NCBI GenBank assembly: GCA_020746105.1
Contig: CM036617.1
Coordinates: 203,443,971-203,507,970, forward strand
Direction: 5' to 3'
Length of the DNA stretch: 64,000 nt
Source of the DNA: Trogon surrucura
Lineage: Eukaryota > Chordata > Aves > Trogoniformes > Trogonidae
How positions within the stretch are numbered: position 1 is the first letter of the stretch; each line of letters starts with the position of its first letter. The notes below the pieces were generated by a model that saw nothing but the letters and a program-made list of their open reading frames with translations, was not told the origin of the DNA and ran no database searches. The position numbers and the translations under genes were made by a program. This document shows, piece after piece, positions 22,418 through 34,400 of this stretch.

Positions 22418-25400
22418 GAAGGCACACTGACATTTCAGCAAAAGCTTATTTAAAAGCACATAATCCTATCTACAGCTGAAAAAAGTGGCATGACTGAAAC
22501 AAAATACTTTCTAACCCTGTCTTCTGCCCCTGTGGAGACAGACATTTACTGAAATGTGCACAGTTACTTGTTCTGAAAGAATAGGAGGACCAACCGGTCC
22601 CAGTGACACTGTGGCATAGACTGCCGTTTCTGATATTAACAGAGTAGGAAATTATTATGGAATCAAAGGAGTATTCCACATACATGAAGACATGTCTTCC
22701 TCTTGATGCCTCATGGCCTTCTGCGGCATTCCTTCAATCAGCTGTTTACCTGCAAAAAGCCAAGTGAAGAGTCCCAGATTTTCCAGACACTAATTTTTTT
22801 GAGGGACTGAAAAAAACACATTAGAATTGAGACTTAGATTAGGCACAATAAAATCACGAGTAAAAGAGCTCATAACTTCAACCAATAACCATGTAATTAA
22901 TAATTATCCATTAAAACACGTCTGTTACATGAACAGATCTTATACTGACACTGCTATTTTGTATGACACAACATTCGAGGGAGGTGTTAGCATTTTAACA
23001 GCATTGTGAAATGTCACCCTGGCACGGGAGCTGTGAAGTTATTCCACAATGAAATGATTTAACAGAATAGCAACAAAAATAGAAATAAAGGATTGTCACA
23101 ATGTCTGGCTAACCTATAATCTCATGAGGCCAACCTCCAGCAGTTCTCCAGCACTCTAAACAATACCATAAATAAAGGTAATTATCCAAATGATGTTATA
23201 AAGCTAAATCAAACATGGACTTGTGGAGTAGCCTCATGCAATTAATTGGGGGAAAAACTTGTAGAACCATGTAGAAAGGAAATAACAATTTTTTATTCCA
23301 TTTTCTAGGGTATTATTCTTCATTAAAATCTCTACTACACTGCAAGGATTATATAGAGAACTGACCAATTTCTTTCAATAACCAAATAATTTTTTTTTAA
23401 GAGCATGGGGTGTTTTTCTGTAACTGCAGTTTATGTTGTTTTCTAATCATAAAACATAGAACAGTATGTTTGAATGACATCTAATTGATTCAAGCTAAAA
23501 CCACTGCAAAGACAAAGCCATTCACAAAAGCTCACAGTTTAACTACAGTTTCTGACTTCTATGAAAATAATAGACTGCCCTACTTGACTCACATTTTGTG
23601 CCAAATAAGAAGAGTTGAGTTAAATAGTGTGTTATCTCATGGTGAGAGCGTGCTCTGTAAGTTCTCTAACCCAGTTTTGACCTTCATAGGTTGCTTGAGT
23701 AATGTCAGGAGGGTGAAAATTAAGCAGGAAAAAATTCCTTTGCTGGTGTGACTTCTCGATGTTGTAATATGTTGTTGAATATTATGATCTCCTTCCCCTT
23801 CCAGTTTCATACCAAAGACAAGGACATGGGTCTGATGGAGAAGGGACTTCCTTGACGTCTGCAGTTGCTGCTGTGCCATTTTTTAAAGACTCTGAGTTAA
23901 TGCTCATACCAGAGGTGTACACTCCGAGAATAATAAAGTTGTTGGGCTACAGGTGTTCACTCACTTTTTGATAAGGGACATTCCTTAGTTATATATATCT
24001 GAGTGTAAATTTACAGTTAGTGAAAATCCACATGTAAATACTTCTGTATATCTCTATTTTCCTGCAGCTGTCTTCATATAATACATCCATATAATACCAG
24101 TTAATTCTTCCTGCCTTACTAGCTTGATTCTTAGAATAGCTTCTAAGGAATACATAAATTACTTTGCTGTAACAGTTTTCATCACTTATCCCTAAAAACA
24201 AATTGTATTCAGCTTGGTTTGGGCTGATATTCTTTGTCCTTTTTTCCTTTTTAAATTCAGCCATCAGTCAACCCCAGTACACATAATTTCCCCCTTGTCT
24301 TTGTAGTTCTTTAGACCTTGAATGGAATAGACAAATTACTTGCAGGCGTGATTCCCTTGGATATAATGGAGTTACAAAAATTATGAGCTTGTCTTGATGA
24401 GAAATAATTGTGCACATCTGAGCATTGTTTTTCTAAGCACCTTCAATGCCACTGTAGTTAGAGAAGAGCATAACCTCTTTAATGAGTGAAGCTTAAGACC
24501 TCAGATTTATGTCGTCACAGATTAAAAGTGGATGCCAACAGCAGTACGACTCCATGTCTGCCTCAAACCACATCAACAACAGATTGCTGTCCTGGTAGGA
24601 CGGATGATTGGACGGCTCATGAACCAGCTCCTCATCACCCCAGATTTCAGTCAGCCCAAAATGAACAATCTCAAATCTTTTTACCTACAATGACATATTG
24701 AATACTGTGTAAAGTCTCAGGAGCTGCTTTGTACAATGTTCAACAAACCTTGATATGGGAAGAACTGACTCCATTATGAGGTAAAATGAATGGCTGTCCA
24801 GTTTTAATCTACTGTCATGTATGTATACAAACTTTAGGGATTCACTGTCCATACTCCTTTTCAGTTTCCTTTTCTGCAAGATACAGACCTATGGTATGTG
24901 CCAAGGACCCACATTCTGTGTGGCACAGGACACTATATTTGGATAGGAGTTTGGATTATTGTGTACTATGTTTCTTATGATGGCTTTATTTTCTTGTTTA
25001 TTTTGAAACCAATGAAATGGAGAAAAGTGGTTGATCCTACAATGGAAACACTGAGTCACTTCAGCTCTTCAGCCTGTAATGGTGTTAAGGCAGGTTGCTT
25101 TTGCTCAGCATCACTTAGAAGGTTATTGTCAAATACTGAGATCCTTTGATAATGATAGTCATGAAGTTATCTTTCTTCAGTAATACAGTAAAGATGCTGC
25201 TCTAAACATTATCACATAACAATATCTCTCTTCTTCTCTGAATTTAGAGATAAATTAGTGTTCTTGAAAAGTGGCAGGTAAAGTCTTAAAAAGTGAGAAC
25301 TTGTGGTTATGCCAAAACCAGACAGCAGCAGGGAAAACTTCCAGTGTTTTCTAGTTTGAGTTGACTTTATACTTGAAGAATGTGTGGTTAGTTTGGACTC

Positions 25401-26180
25401 CAAGCCTACTTTGTTTTTGGCTTCTTTTCCCTACCAGCAGGGATATCAATTGTGATAGCTGGCTAAGTAAAAATTATTAGGATTGTTGAGAGCTATTTAA
25501 CATTTAGTGCCTGCCAAAAGTTACCACACACTGGTATCTTAGATACCAGAGCTATTTGACAGTATTTAGCTTAGTATATCTCTCTGGGATCTTATGATGT
25601 GGTAACAGTTGGCAATTTGTGACTTACTAATAGTGACAACTGGATGTAGGAAACCATCAGTTCATTTAGCATCAGGATGCTATTCTGCATTATTCCAGCA
25701 ACGTGAACTGAAGACAGCTGTGCACTGGTAAACAATTTTTTAAAACAGTTAAAAGTGTTGAAGGTGACTTCAAAAAAAATTGGCACTAAAAAATGACAAG
25801 ATAATATTTTGTGAGTTTTGAAAACCTATTGTCTTCAAGAGTTTTTGTGTATATATGTCAGTAAAGTTCTTCATTATCAGCCCAGTTGGGTAAATATTTT
25901 TGATTAACAGTTCACTTTCCAAGAAATTAAATTTTTTTCAAACTAAAATGCATCAGAAATCTCAGTGAAATTCTGCAAATAATTTTGTCTGGAGTAAAAA
26001 TGCTGTAATTTTAGAAATATTCAAGCAATCAAGCCATTTTGAAAATCACAATTAGAAAAGACCTTATTATAAAGGTGAATTAGATTTACATGGGAATTTC
26101 GGTACTGCTAGCAAAACAGACTATTTTGGTAGTTACAGTGTCTATCTGAAGTATGGAAGGAGTTCAACTTCAGAGATACT
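22418..26180. other. Repeat-poor DNA, no gene recognised
   Basis: AT-rich. Short open frames on both strands (for example 22470-22685 -, 23989-24264 -, 24898-25149 +) show no motif. I see no further structure. Confidence 0.55.
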
Positions 26181-26258
26181 AGAGGAGAGGAGAGGAGAGG
26201 AGAGGAGAGGAGAGGAGAGGAGAGGAGAGGAGAGGAGAGGAGAGGAGAGGAGAGGAGA
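26181..26258 (+). repeat. (GGAGA)n satellite, about 15 units
   Basis: 78 nt of near-perfect pentanucleotide repeat, all purine. It directly abuts the 3' terminus of the minus-strand CR1 that starts at 26259. Confidence 0.97.
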
Positions 26259-26293
26259 ATTCTATAATTCTGTTTGGAAGGGACCTCCAATGG
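26259..26293 (-). mobile_element. CR1 LINE 3' end, part 1 (split by LTR)
   Basis: ATTCTATAATTCTGTTTGGA and AGGGACCTCCAA are the complement of a CR1 3' terminus and 3' UTR. The element continues at 26867 with GATCATCTAG, exactly where the CR1 consensus would go on, so the LTR between them is an insertion. Confidence 0.8.
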
Positions 26294-26866
26294 TGTAGTG
26301 GTTTGGCCGTGATGTAGTGGTAGGCCGGGAGCCTACCAAAGATGCTCTATCACTCCCCCTTCTTAGATGGACAGGGGAAAGGGAAAATATAGTGAGAAGC
26401 CCATGAGTTAGGATAAAAGCAGTTTAATACAAAAGAAAAGCAAAGACCTTACGCAGCAGCAAAGCCAAACAAAGATTATTCTCCACTTCCCATCATCACA
26501 AAATGTTTGGCCACTTTCCCAGGAATCAGGGCTAAACTATGTGTAGCAGTTGCTCCAGAGGACAAACGCAGTCCACGAATGCCCCCCCCCCCATTTCCCT
26601 CTTCCTTCTTGCTTTTATATCTGAGCTGACATCATACGATGTGGAATAGTTCTTTGGTCAATTTGGGTCTGTTAACGCAACTGTGTCCCCTCCCAAGAAG
26701 TTGCCCACCCCCAGCCTACCATTGAGGAAATGCTGCATGAGCACTGGTCAACAGTAACCAAAACAATGGAGTGCTATCAACACTCTTCTAGGTACCACCA
26801 CAAAAACACAGCACTAGGAGAGATGCTGTCTGGAAAATTAACTCCATCTCAGTCCATCCCAATACA
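26294..26866 (-). mobile_element. Solo ERV LTR (573 bp) inserted in a CR1
   Basis: Read on the minus strand it begins TGTATTGGGATGGACTGAGA and ends ...CAAACCACTACA, giving TG...CA termini. Flanking 5-mers AATGG (26289-26293) and AATGA (26867-26871) form a target duplication with one mismatch. A TATAAAAG box lies at the complement of 26612-26619 and an ATTAAA poly-A signal at the complement of 26423-26428, a normal U3-R spacing of about 190 nt. It contains a run of 13 C (26582-26594). It is related to the LTR at 6113-6680: both share the TGACATCATA(C/T)GAT-type block upstream of TATA and the TTTTGTTACTG-like blocks. No internal retroviral sequence remains. Confidence 0.85.
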
Positions 26867-26975
26867 AATGATCATCTAGTACAATGGTCTGGTCACTTCA
26901 GGGCTGACCAAAAGTTAAAACGTATTATCTAGGGCATTGTCCAACTGCCTCTTAAACACTGAATATACTTGAATA
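26867..26975 (-). mobile_element. CR1 LINE, part 2 (continuation beyond LTR)
   Basis: Continues the CR1 from 26259-26293: ATCATCTAGTACAATGGTCT, then text of an older CR1 subfamily with a GCCTCTTAAACACTGAAT block (26948-26965). Truncated near 26975, with no coding potential. Confidence 0.75.
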
Positions 26976-27517
26976 ATCCAGTTTTCCAACATAAAGGTGT
27001 GGGGTTTTTTTCCTACACCTTTACTTCTGTATTATATTATCAGATTTATTTTGATGAAATTGGAATTGGAATATTTTCTTCAAATCAGAAAATCTTTGGC
27101 AACAAGGACCAAAAAAATCCCCGTTTAAGAATGCTCTAGTAGCTAACACACTCATTGGGTTGAGAAAGAGCAGAAATAATATTATCGTAAGTCTTTGTTT
27201 TTAATAAAAAGCGAGTGATTTTAATCCCTGTCCCTTTCATGTCAACATCTGGATCATATAGCTGGACATGGCATAGCCTGAGCTGCCCTCTCCTTCCTGG
27301 TTTCAGTAGCTGGTTCTAATACACTCATGTATTTCCCTGCCCATGCTGCAATGAAAACATGTGATTGGTTTTAAACATGACTAATTAGCTGTTGTCCAAA
27401 CAAAATGCTTATTCGGAATAAGAAATATGATTTATATGCATAAGAAATGTGATTTTTATCATTTACCATTGAAGTTCCATATTTTTAATTGAAGTAGCTC
27501 TGTTAGCGTATACAAGG
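26976..27517. other. Unannotated DNA
   Basis: AT-rich, nothing recognised. Confidence 0.55.
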
Positions 27518-28534
27518 ATAAGGAATTAGCTAGGTGGCCGCTCTGAGAGAGTTGTGATCAATGGCTCAGTGTGCAATTGGAGACCTGTGACAGGTGGAGA
27601 CCCTCAGGGCTCGGTACTGGGAGCAGTGCTGTTCAGCATCTTTGTTGGTGACATGGACAGTGGCATCAAGTGCACCTTCAGCAAGTTTGCTGACACCACC
27701 AAGCTGTGTGGTGCAGTCGGCACTCTGGAGGGAAGGGGTGGCATCCAGAGGGACCTTGACAGGCTGGAGAGTTGGGGCCATGCCAGCCTCATGAAGTTCA
27801 ACAAGGCTAAGTGTAAGGTGCTGCCCCTGGGTAGGGGAAATCTCAAGCATAAATACAGGCTGGGCAACGAGTGGTTTGAGAACAACTTTGCAGAGAAGGG
27901 CTTAGGGATACTGGTTAACAAAGAGGTTAACATGAGCTGGCAACGTGCAGTGGCAGCCAAAAAAGTCAACCATGTCCTGGGCTGTCACAAAAGAATTGTG
28001 GCCAACAGGTCAAGTGAGCTGATTCTGTTCCTCTAGTATGCATCCAGCTGTGGAGCCCCCACACAAGAAGGCCATGAATCTATGGAGAGGGTCCAGAGGA
28101 GGCCGCAAAGATAATCAGAGGGCTGGAGCACCTCTTTTATGAGGACAGGCTAAGGCAGTTTCGTCTGTTCAGCCTGGAGAAGAGAAAGCTCTTGCGAGAC
28201 CTTATAGTGGGCTTACAGTACCTGAAGGGGGCCTGCAAGAAAGCTGGAGAGGGAATGTTTATAAGGGCATGTAGAAGCAATGATTTTAAACTAGAGCAGG
28301 ATAGATTTACATTAGACATTAAGAAAAAGTTCTTTACTATGAGAGTAGTAAGACACTGGAACAGGTTGCCCAAAGTTGTGGATGCTTCCTTCCTGGAGAT
28401 GTTCAAAACCAGGCTGGTTGGGGCTTTGAGCAACCTGGTCTAGTGGGAGGTGTCCCTGCCCATGGCAGAGGGGTTGGAACCAGATGGTCTTTGAGGTTCC
28501 ATCCAACTCAAGCCATTGTATGATTCTGTGTATG
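27518..28534 (+). mobile_element. CR1 LINE, about 1 kb, ORF2 C-terminal part
   Basis: The copy begins within RT, just upstream of the GDPQGSVLGAVLFSIF block (motif B, frame 27554-28036). It continues through a degenerate motif C in which FADD has become FADT, so the catalytic aspartate pair is lost. A second frame (28192-28443) carries the C-terminal end with [17 protein letters not shown]. The 3' UTR (GATGGTCTTTGAGGTTCCAT, 28483-28502) and a weak terminal ATTCTGTGT follow. At least one frameshift separates the two frames. It is moderately old. Confidence 0.92.
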
Positions 28535-29499
28535 CAAGAATAAATATAGTTACTAAACTAAACAAAGAGGCTCCATAATTATTTGTACAGTGCTGATGCC
28601 TGTTATCCTGACACTTGAAGACTCATAACTTCTATCCATAAATGTCAGGGAAACAGAGAACACTGTTTACTTTGATGTTTTTTTCTCAAACTCCAAGATA
28701 TACTATGCATTAAACATGTAACCCCCACTGCATTTCAATCAGTATTTTAATTTCTTTTCTCAAAATCTTTTTTTTTTTTTTTTTTTTTTATGATAAAGTA
28801 CAGTTGTTACATCAGCCAGAGCTGGCATTTCTGGAAGGGAAAATAGCTTGTGTCTGCAGTATGTTTAATATTTTCCAATGACAGATCCCCACTCACCACA
28901 GATGTGGTTGGCATCTTGGATAGTTTCCAGATGAACGTACTGGAGGAACAAAGAAACAAGTTGCTGCAAAGTGCTGCAGAGGTTAGATCCATTCTGTTGA
29001 CAGCTACAGTCATATTGCACTTCATATAAAGAGGGAGTTACTTAAAAGATTTTCAGCAGAATTAATGAAATATTTATTTTTTTAAAACATATAAAGTATA
29101 TATGTAACTCCAGATAATATGTTATCATTTAAAGATTAGACTGTTGAGGTAACTCCATGGTTAGGCAATGCTAACAAGCATAGGTTTAAATTTGTCTAGA
29201 AATATGGTGGGTTAGCCTTAGTTAATAACCAAACTGTCACTCAGATTTTCTGTCTCTCTTTCTCTCAGTGGAATGAGGGATGAAAACAAACAAAAAAAAT
29301 CCCACAGGAACGACAAAGCTCGTGGTTCAAAATGATGACAGGAAAAATGTTTGCCACTTACTGTAACAGGCAAAATAGTCTCAACTTGGGGAAAATCGAC
29401 TTCTTTTGTTGCCAACTAAAATGGACATATATTTGTAGAATTGGGTAGTGAGAAACAGAAAACCAAATATTTTTAAAAGTCCCCACTTTTCCTTCCTGT
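28535..29499. other. Unannotated DNA with a T22 run
   Basis: AT-rich with a homopolymer of 22 T at 28768-28789. No gene recognised. Confidence 0.6.
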
Positions 29500-30018
29500 T
29501 TTCTCAGGCTCAGCTTGACTTCTTCACTCCAGACTCCTCTGCCCCCTTCAAGCTATGGGGGGGACTGGGATGTGGGGTTGCAGTCAGCACACAACTCTTT
29601 CTCTCTACTTCTTTTTCCTCCTCACACTTTCCAATGTTCTGGCATGGACTTTTCCATGGGCTGCAGTCCTGTCAGGGAAAATCATCTCCAGTGTGGGTGT
29701 TTCATGGGCTACAATTCTTTTGGAAATATCCATCTGCTTCGCTGTGGAGTCATCTGTGTGCTGCAGGAAATACCACCGACCTTGATGTTCCCTCTGCTGT
29801 TCCTCACACTTCTTTTTCCCCTTCTCCTCTGCTTATCCCTCATATTTTTTTCTCTTTTTTAAACACATTTTCACAGGGGCTCTCACAACTGATGAGCTCA
29901 GCTGTGGGCTGCAGTTGTTCAGGCTGTGTCCAGCACAGAACAACCCCTGATCTCTTCCCGTAGACACAACCCCTGCATTCCCCCCACTATCAAAACCTTG
30001 CCATGGGCACCCGATATG
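29500..30018 (-). mobile_element. ERV LTR-like subrepeat block
   Basis: Diverged repeats of the type CATGGGCTGCAG recur (near 29655, 29704 as CATGGGCTACAA, 29756 as GTGTGCTGCAGG, 29902 as CTGTGGGCTGCAG). A CT-rich stretch ending CACTATCAAAACCTTGCCAT (29984-30003) follows. I associate this order with the end of an avian ERV-type LTR lying on the minus strand, and it parallels the block at 5480-5860. The open frames here (up to 171 codons on +) reflect CT-rich low-complexity composition, not a gene. Confidence 0.5.
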
Positions 30019-31273
30019 TAAAAATATGAAAGCCTACCCAGTTCTGTTAGGAACTGAAAAATTTTATACTTTGCTGTCATTATTGCTAAAAATCTTCCAC
30101 TTAAGTACTCAGAGAAGTATGTAGGAATCTAAGCCCTAGAAAACAAAATTTATCTATCTTCTCCCACGTACTGAAAAAAAAAATTCTCAGCTTTCACCTT
30201 AGCTATCTGCAGACTTAGAATTACTGTACTTGTGTAGACATACACAATCTCAGGTAAATATGGTGCTTAGTTTTTACAGTTCACTATGTCCACAGTTACT
30301 TCTCAACATAAATTCCAGTTGCAAATGTTTTCTTACTGTAGAAAATTGTCAACTATTTTGTTCCACTAAGTTATGGGCCCATAGTGTCCTGCACATTTAT
30401 ATTTAATCTGCTGGAACTGGCTCTTGTTAGTTCTCCTGCACCAGGATGAAAATATTAGACAGTTGTCTTCCGGCTCACATAATTTTATAACATGTCAGTG
30501 TTTCAGTGCTACTTCCTTTGGTTTACAAAGCTCTGTGGGTGAAGAGATCAAGATATACTGAACCAGAATCTTAAAATCCAGTAGCCATTGTCATCTTTCT
30601 ACACTTATCTATTGCTATACAGACTTCTGCAGAGAATGTATAATTTTTCTTTTTTTCCTTGTCATGTTTTTCCAGTCCATTTATTTAAATTCTCTGGGTA
30701 ACACTCCCTTATGGATATTCCCAAAATACTCTTAATCAGCAGTCACAATTTTTGTGGCATTTCCTTTTTAATATTTCTTCCAATTTTTAGCCTTTCATAG
30801 CATTCCTAAGCAACATGATATCTGTCCTCATTCTAGGAAGATTCTAGTTTGTGTTTCAGGACATAAAATGTGCTTTTCACTCTGTTGTATTCCAACAACA
30901 CTGTCTCTCTCTTTACATACTGTCGGGCTTCAACAGTTGGAGTTCTTTTGGTTTCATAAAGAAAGTGTGGATTTAATCTGAACATCTAAATTAGAAAGAC
31001 CAGTAATTTTGTCGTTCTTCCTATTGTTATGTTTAACAAGTAAACTTATCAATACTTCATTAATTTGCTCAGATCACCTATCAGGTCTAACCTATACACT
31101 TTGGTGCAAAGTTATAACAGGGTCTAGTCTTAAGTTACATACCATTGTACCCTGACCACCTATTTTCTGAGATGAATAATAATTAATTTATTTCAATTTC
31201 CAGCCTGAGTGTTTCCCCATTTTCTGACCAATAATAACTGGTTAAATTGTGTAAAATAATGTTACTTTTTCAG
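30019..31273. other. Unannotated DNA
   Basis: AT-rich, nothing recognised. Confidence 0.55.
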
Positions 31274-31432
31274 AATCCTAAGGGTAGGGGAAAGTCTCCT
31301 GCTTCACCACACAGCAACACCGTCACAATTTCTGCAAAGCTTGAAAAAAAAATGCCGCTAGGCTTCCCTACTGCCACACCAACACCGCCAAAAGAGAGTA
31401 TTACTGACACAGCGTGGTGTGCTAAGAATTGA
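31274..31432 (+). CDS. Candidate terminal coding exon, unrecognised
   Basis: A good acceptor (TTACTTTTTCAG) precedes an open segment of 52 codons ending in TGA. The peptide is rich in Pro, Ser, Thr and Lys, including MPLGFPTATPTPPKES. Four CpGs lie in about 130 bp, in a stretch where CpG is rare, which is unusual for neutral DNA here. Against it: no poly-A signal close downstream, no partner exon I can identify, and proline/threonine-rich open segments can be chance. Confidence 0.22.
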   Translation, partial: NPKGRGKSPASPHSNTVTISAKLEKKMPLGFPTATPTPPKESITDTAWCAKN

Positions 31433-34400
31433 GTTCCAAATGTAATCCTGAATTACTTATTGACTTTTGTAACAGAAGTTATACCCTGAATATTGATGTC
31501 ACAACTTTTTGTAGTCTAAGGCTTCTTTGATATCACTACACAGTGACAGGAGAGTAGAAAGATTATATGACATTTATGTTGGATGCTCTCATGCTAGAAT
31601 TTTGATATTTTTGTATGAGCATGGGAAATGACCAATTCAGTAAAAACTTATTTCATATGCCAGAGTTGTCTTCAGATCAATTATTTGTATTGTATTTTAG
31701 ACTTCATCTCTACTCTTGCAGAATAAGCCCAGGAATAACAGGCTGTCACAAGAGGCTCTCACACAGACATTTCTTCTCTGTCTGCTACTGCTGCTTCTTT
31801 TTTCCCTCTGCTCAGTACCTTACAGTGCTCCTTGGGAGATTTCTTAATACGAAAAATACAAGAGTGGACTTAGCAAGAGACTATTGCTGGTGAGAACCAG
31901 GGAGGTAACATTAAGCCCAAAAGAATGGCATCATCTCAGCCAGGTTTCCTCTTTTATGACAGAAGGATTGCATTGGGTAAGACTTCTGCAAAATCAGAAG
32001 TAGGGAGAAATAGCCATCTGCACAGCTGAAGCAGTGGGCTTTCCTAGCCTTTTTCATAAGCCCAGATTACTGAATGTCAAAGTGTGATGCGGATGTGCGT
32101 ATTTCTTTTAGACCTGATTAGTACTGAGAAGTATATAGATTAACATTAGTTGCCTAGTTGGTTTTATCAATCTGAGATAATAAGGTTTGGTTTTTCTTGG
32201 TGTATAAAAAAAGAAACAGTTCTTCATATAATTTCTTACATTATTAAAGCACATTGAGCAAGACTGTGCTCAAAATGCAGATAGTGTGTAGCTACAGGGA
32301 AGAAAAGGTACAGGTAAACTGAACTCATCTTTGTATTCTCCTGGTTGTTTGGTCTGTTCTGAAGTGTAGGGTGGATTGTAGCATAATTTAGAGTTTCTTG
32401 GTTGCCTGAATCCCTTGCCCTGCAGAATCCTAAATTCATTAGTAATGCTCAGAACTTCTACAAACATTTATGTTGCAAATATCATCATGAAACAAACCTT
32501 CTGGGGAGTCTGAAAAAAACAACCTACTGCTTTTCCTTTCATTTTTGTATGGAAGAATTCTCCCAGGGTTAAGAAAAACTTTATAGAGATCTATTTCTGC
32601 CAGTCTAGGAATTGAAAAGGAACTCATCTTGACAGTCAACTTTCTAAATCACATGTGAAAATAATGTCATTTCAGAATGAAAATCTCTGAAAGTCTGACA
32701 TAGGGACATACAGCATTTTATGTTCACCTAGTTATTTTTCTGCTTCAGTTTCCTTATATAAAATCTGTTCAAGGTCACATATATTTGGTGATCTCAGTGA
32801 ATAGTTCATTAAATTCACCCATTACAGAGCCCAACAATAAATCAGGATTATTTTGCACCACTGGGTAGTTTTGCTAGAAAAATGACCTGAACTATTTAAG
32901 GTCAAGGTTGAAGGTATCAGCAAACTACAGTGGATAGACTTATTAGGTATGCTGGTCACTGGTACTCTTCCATTTTTGATGACCTCAAAAAGCTCACCAC
33001 ATATACCTAAACACATTCTGTGAAGGGGAAAATACATGCTGCTTTACCAAGCATTATGTTCCCCTTGGGCCAAGCAGGCCATATATATATATCATGTTTC
33101 TAGTGTAGCTCATTTTTTACAGCTATGTTATAAACCACTCAAAGTCATATTTTATTTTTTATGAAAATACTAATATATTTCTAACAGTGTGAAACTGTAG
33201 CATGTTGCCCCCATCAAAACTTATACTAAAAATGGATATTTGAAAGACACAGAAAGAAGGAAAAACAATAATAAGAGAGAAGTCTTTTAACCTATGTTCT
33301 TGAGTTACTTCCAATAGGGATTTAAGTGCTGTAGTATCAGGGATTCAAATGCCTCCTGTTTCTGTATGGGCTGTCTGAAGTTCAGAGCCCTGTGTTGGCA
33401 TCACAGGATCCGTACACAATACACAGGGATTTTTGTATGTGACAGAACTGCCTCCAGAGAAGTCAGGCTGCTGAAAGGGCATCTACTTATAGCCACCCAG
33501 CAGGGGCATATTGAGGACAGGATGAAGTCTTAACTGTTGTCCATCTTTATGGCTTGCTTGTCTACTGGCTGCATCTCCTTCTGATCCCTCTTTCAAAGGA
33601 ATGCAGCTGAGCCTTTGCTTTTTTTCTGAAAGCTCAGATGGACCTACTCTTCTAAAACACAGCAGGCAGTGAGTGGCAGTGACAGCTTTGCAGAGCTTGT
33701 ACATTATCCTTTACCAGTTGAAATGTTACCTCGAAACAGGTGAGATCCAAGTTCATTTCCCCTTTTGAAAAAATTGCAGCCAACACTCCCCAGTGCCCTC
33801 CCCAGCAGGTTGTCCACGCCCCCAGCGCGGTGAAGCAGTGACTGGCTTTGGAGCTACTGAGCTCTGTAGAAAAGACTGCACAACTTACCCAGTAACAGAG
33901 GGAAAGTAAAAATAGTGACAACTTTCTTCTCAGATTATAGAAGGCACCCAGGAAAAGATAGTCCTGAATCCAGGTGCTGCTGCTAGGACTGCTTTTTTCA
34001 CATTTTACCCAGTTGTTGTTACAAATTACTTCCCCAAAGCTGGTGAATCAGTATTAGCTTGAGTGATAATTCCATTCCTAGACACTCAGGGAAGATAATT
34101 TTGGTTTTAGTGTTACAAATGTTAACAAACAAGTAATTAAATACTTGTATGAGAACTGAAACAAATAACAGCTGTTTTTTTTCCTGGCGGGGTCTGCCAC
34201 AGTCTTACCTTGGCTCTGTGACTCTCTATCTCCAGCAAGAGATGCCCCTTTAATGATACTTTGATAAGTTAATGAAATTCTACTATTACAGAACTTATTT
34301 GGAATCTCAGTGATATTGTAGAACACAGCATAGGAAAAATAAAGGAAAAAAAAAAACAAGAATATATTCTTATGCTTCTTTTAAAAAGACTTTTTCCTTT

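Noticed and set aside
26108-26290. Minus-strand frame encoding a SSPLL repeat peptide
   Set aside because: It is only the translation of the GGAGA satellite.
29448-29963. 171-codon + strand frame as a protein
   Set aside because: It lies inside an ERV-like CT-rich subrepeat block, and all three frames are partly open because of composition.
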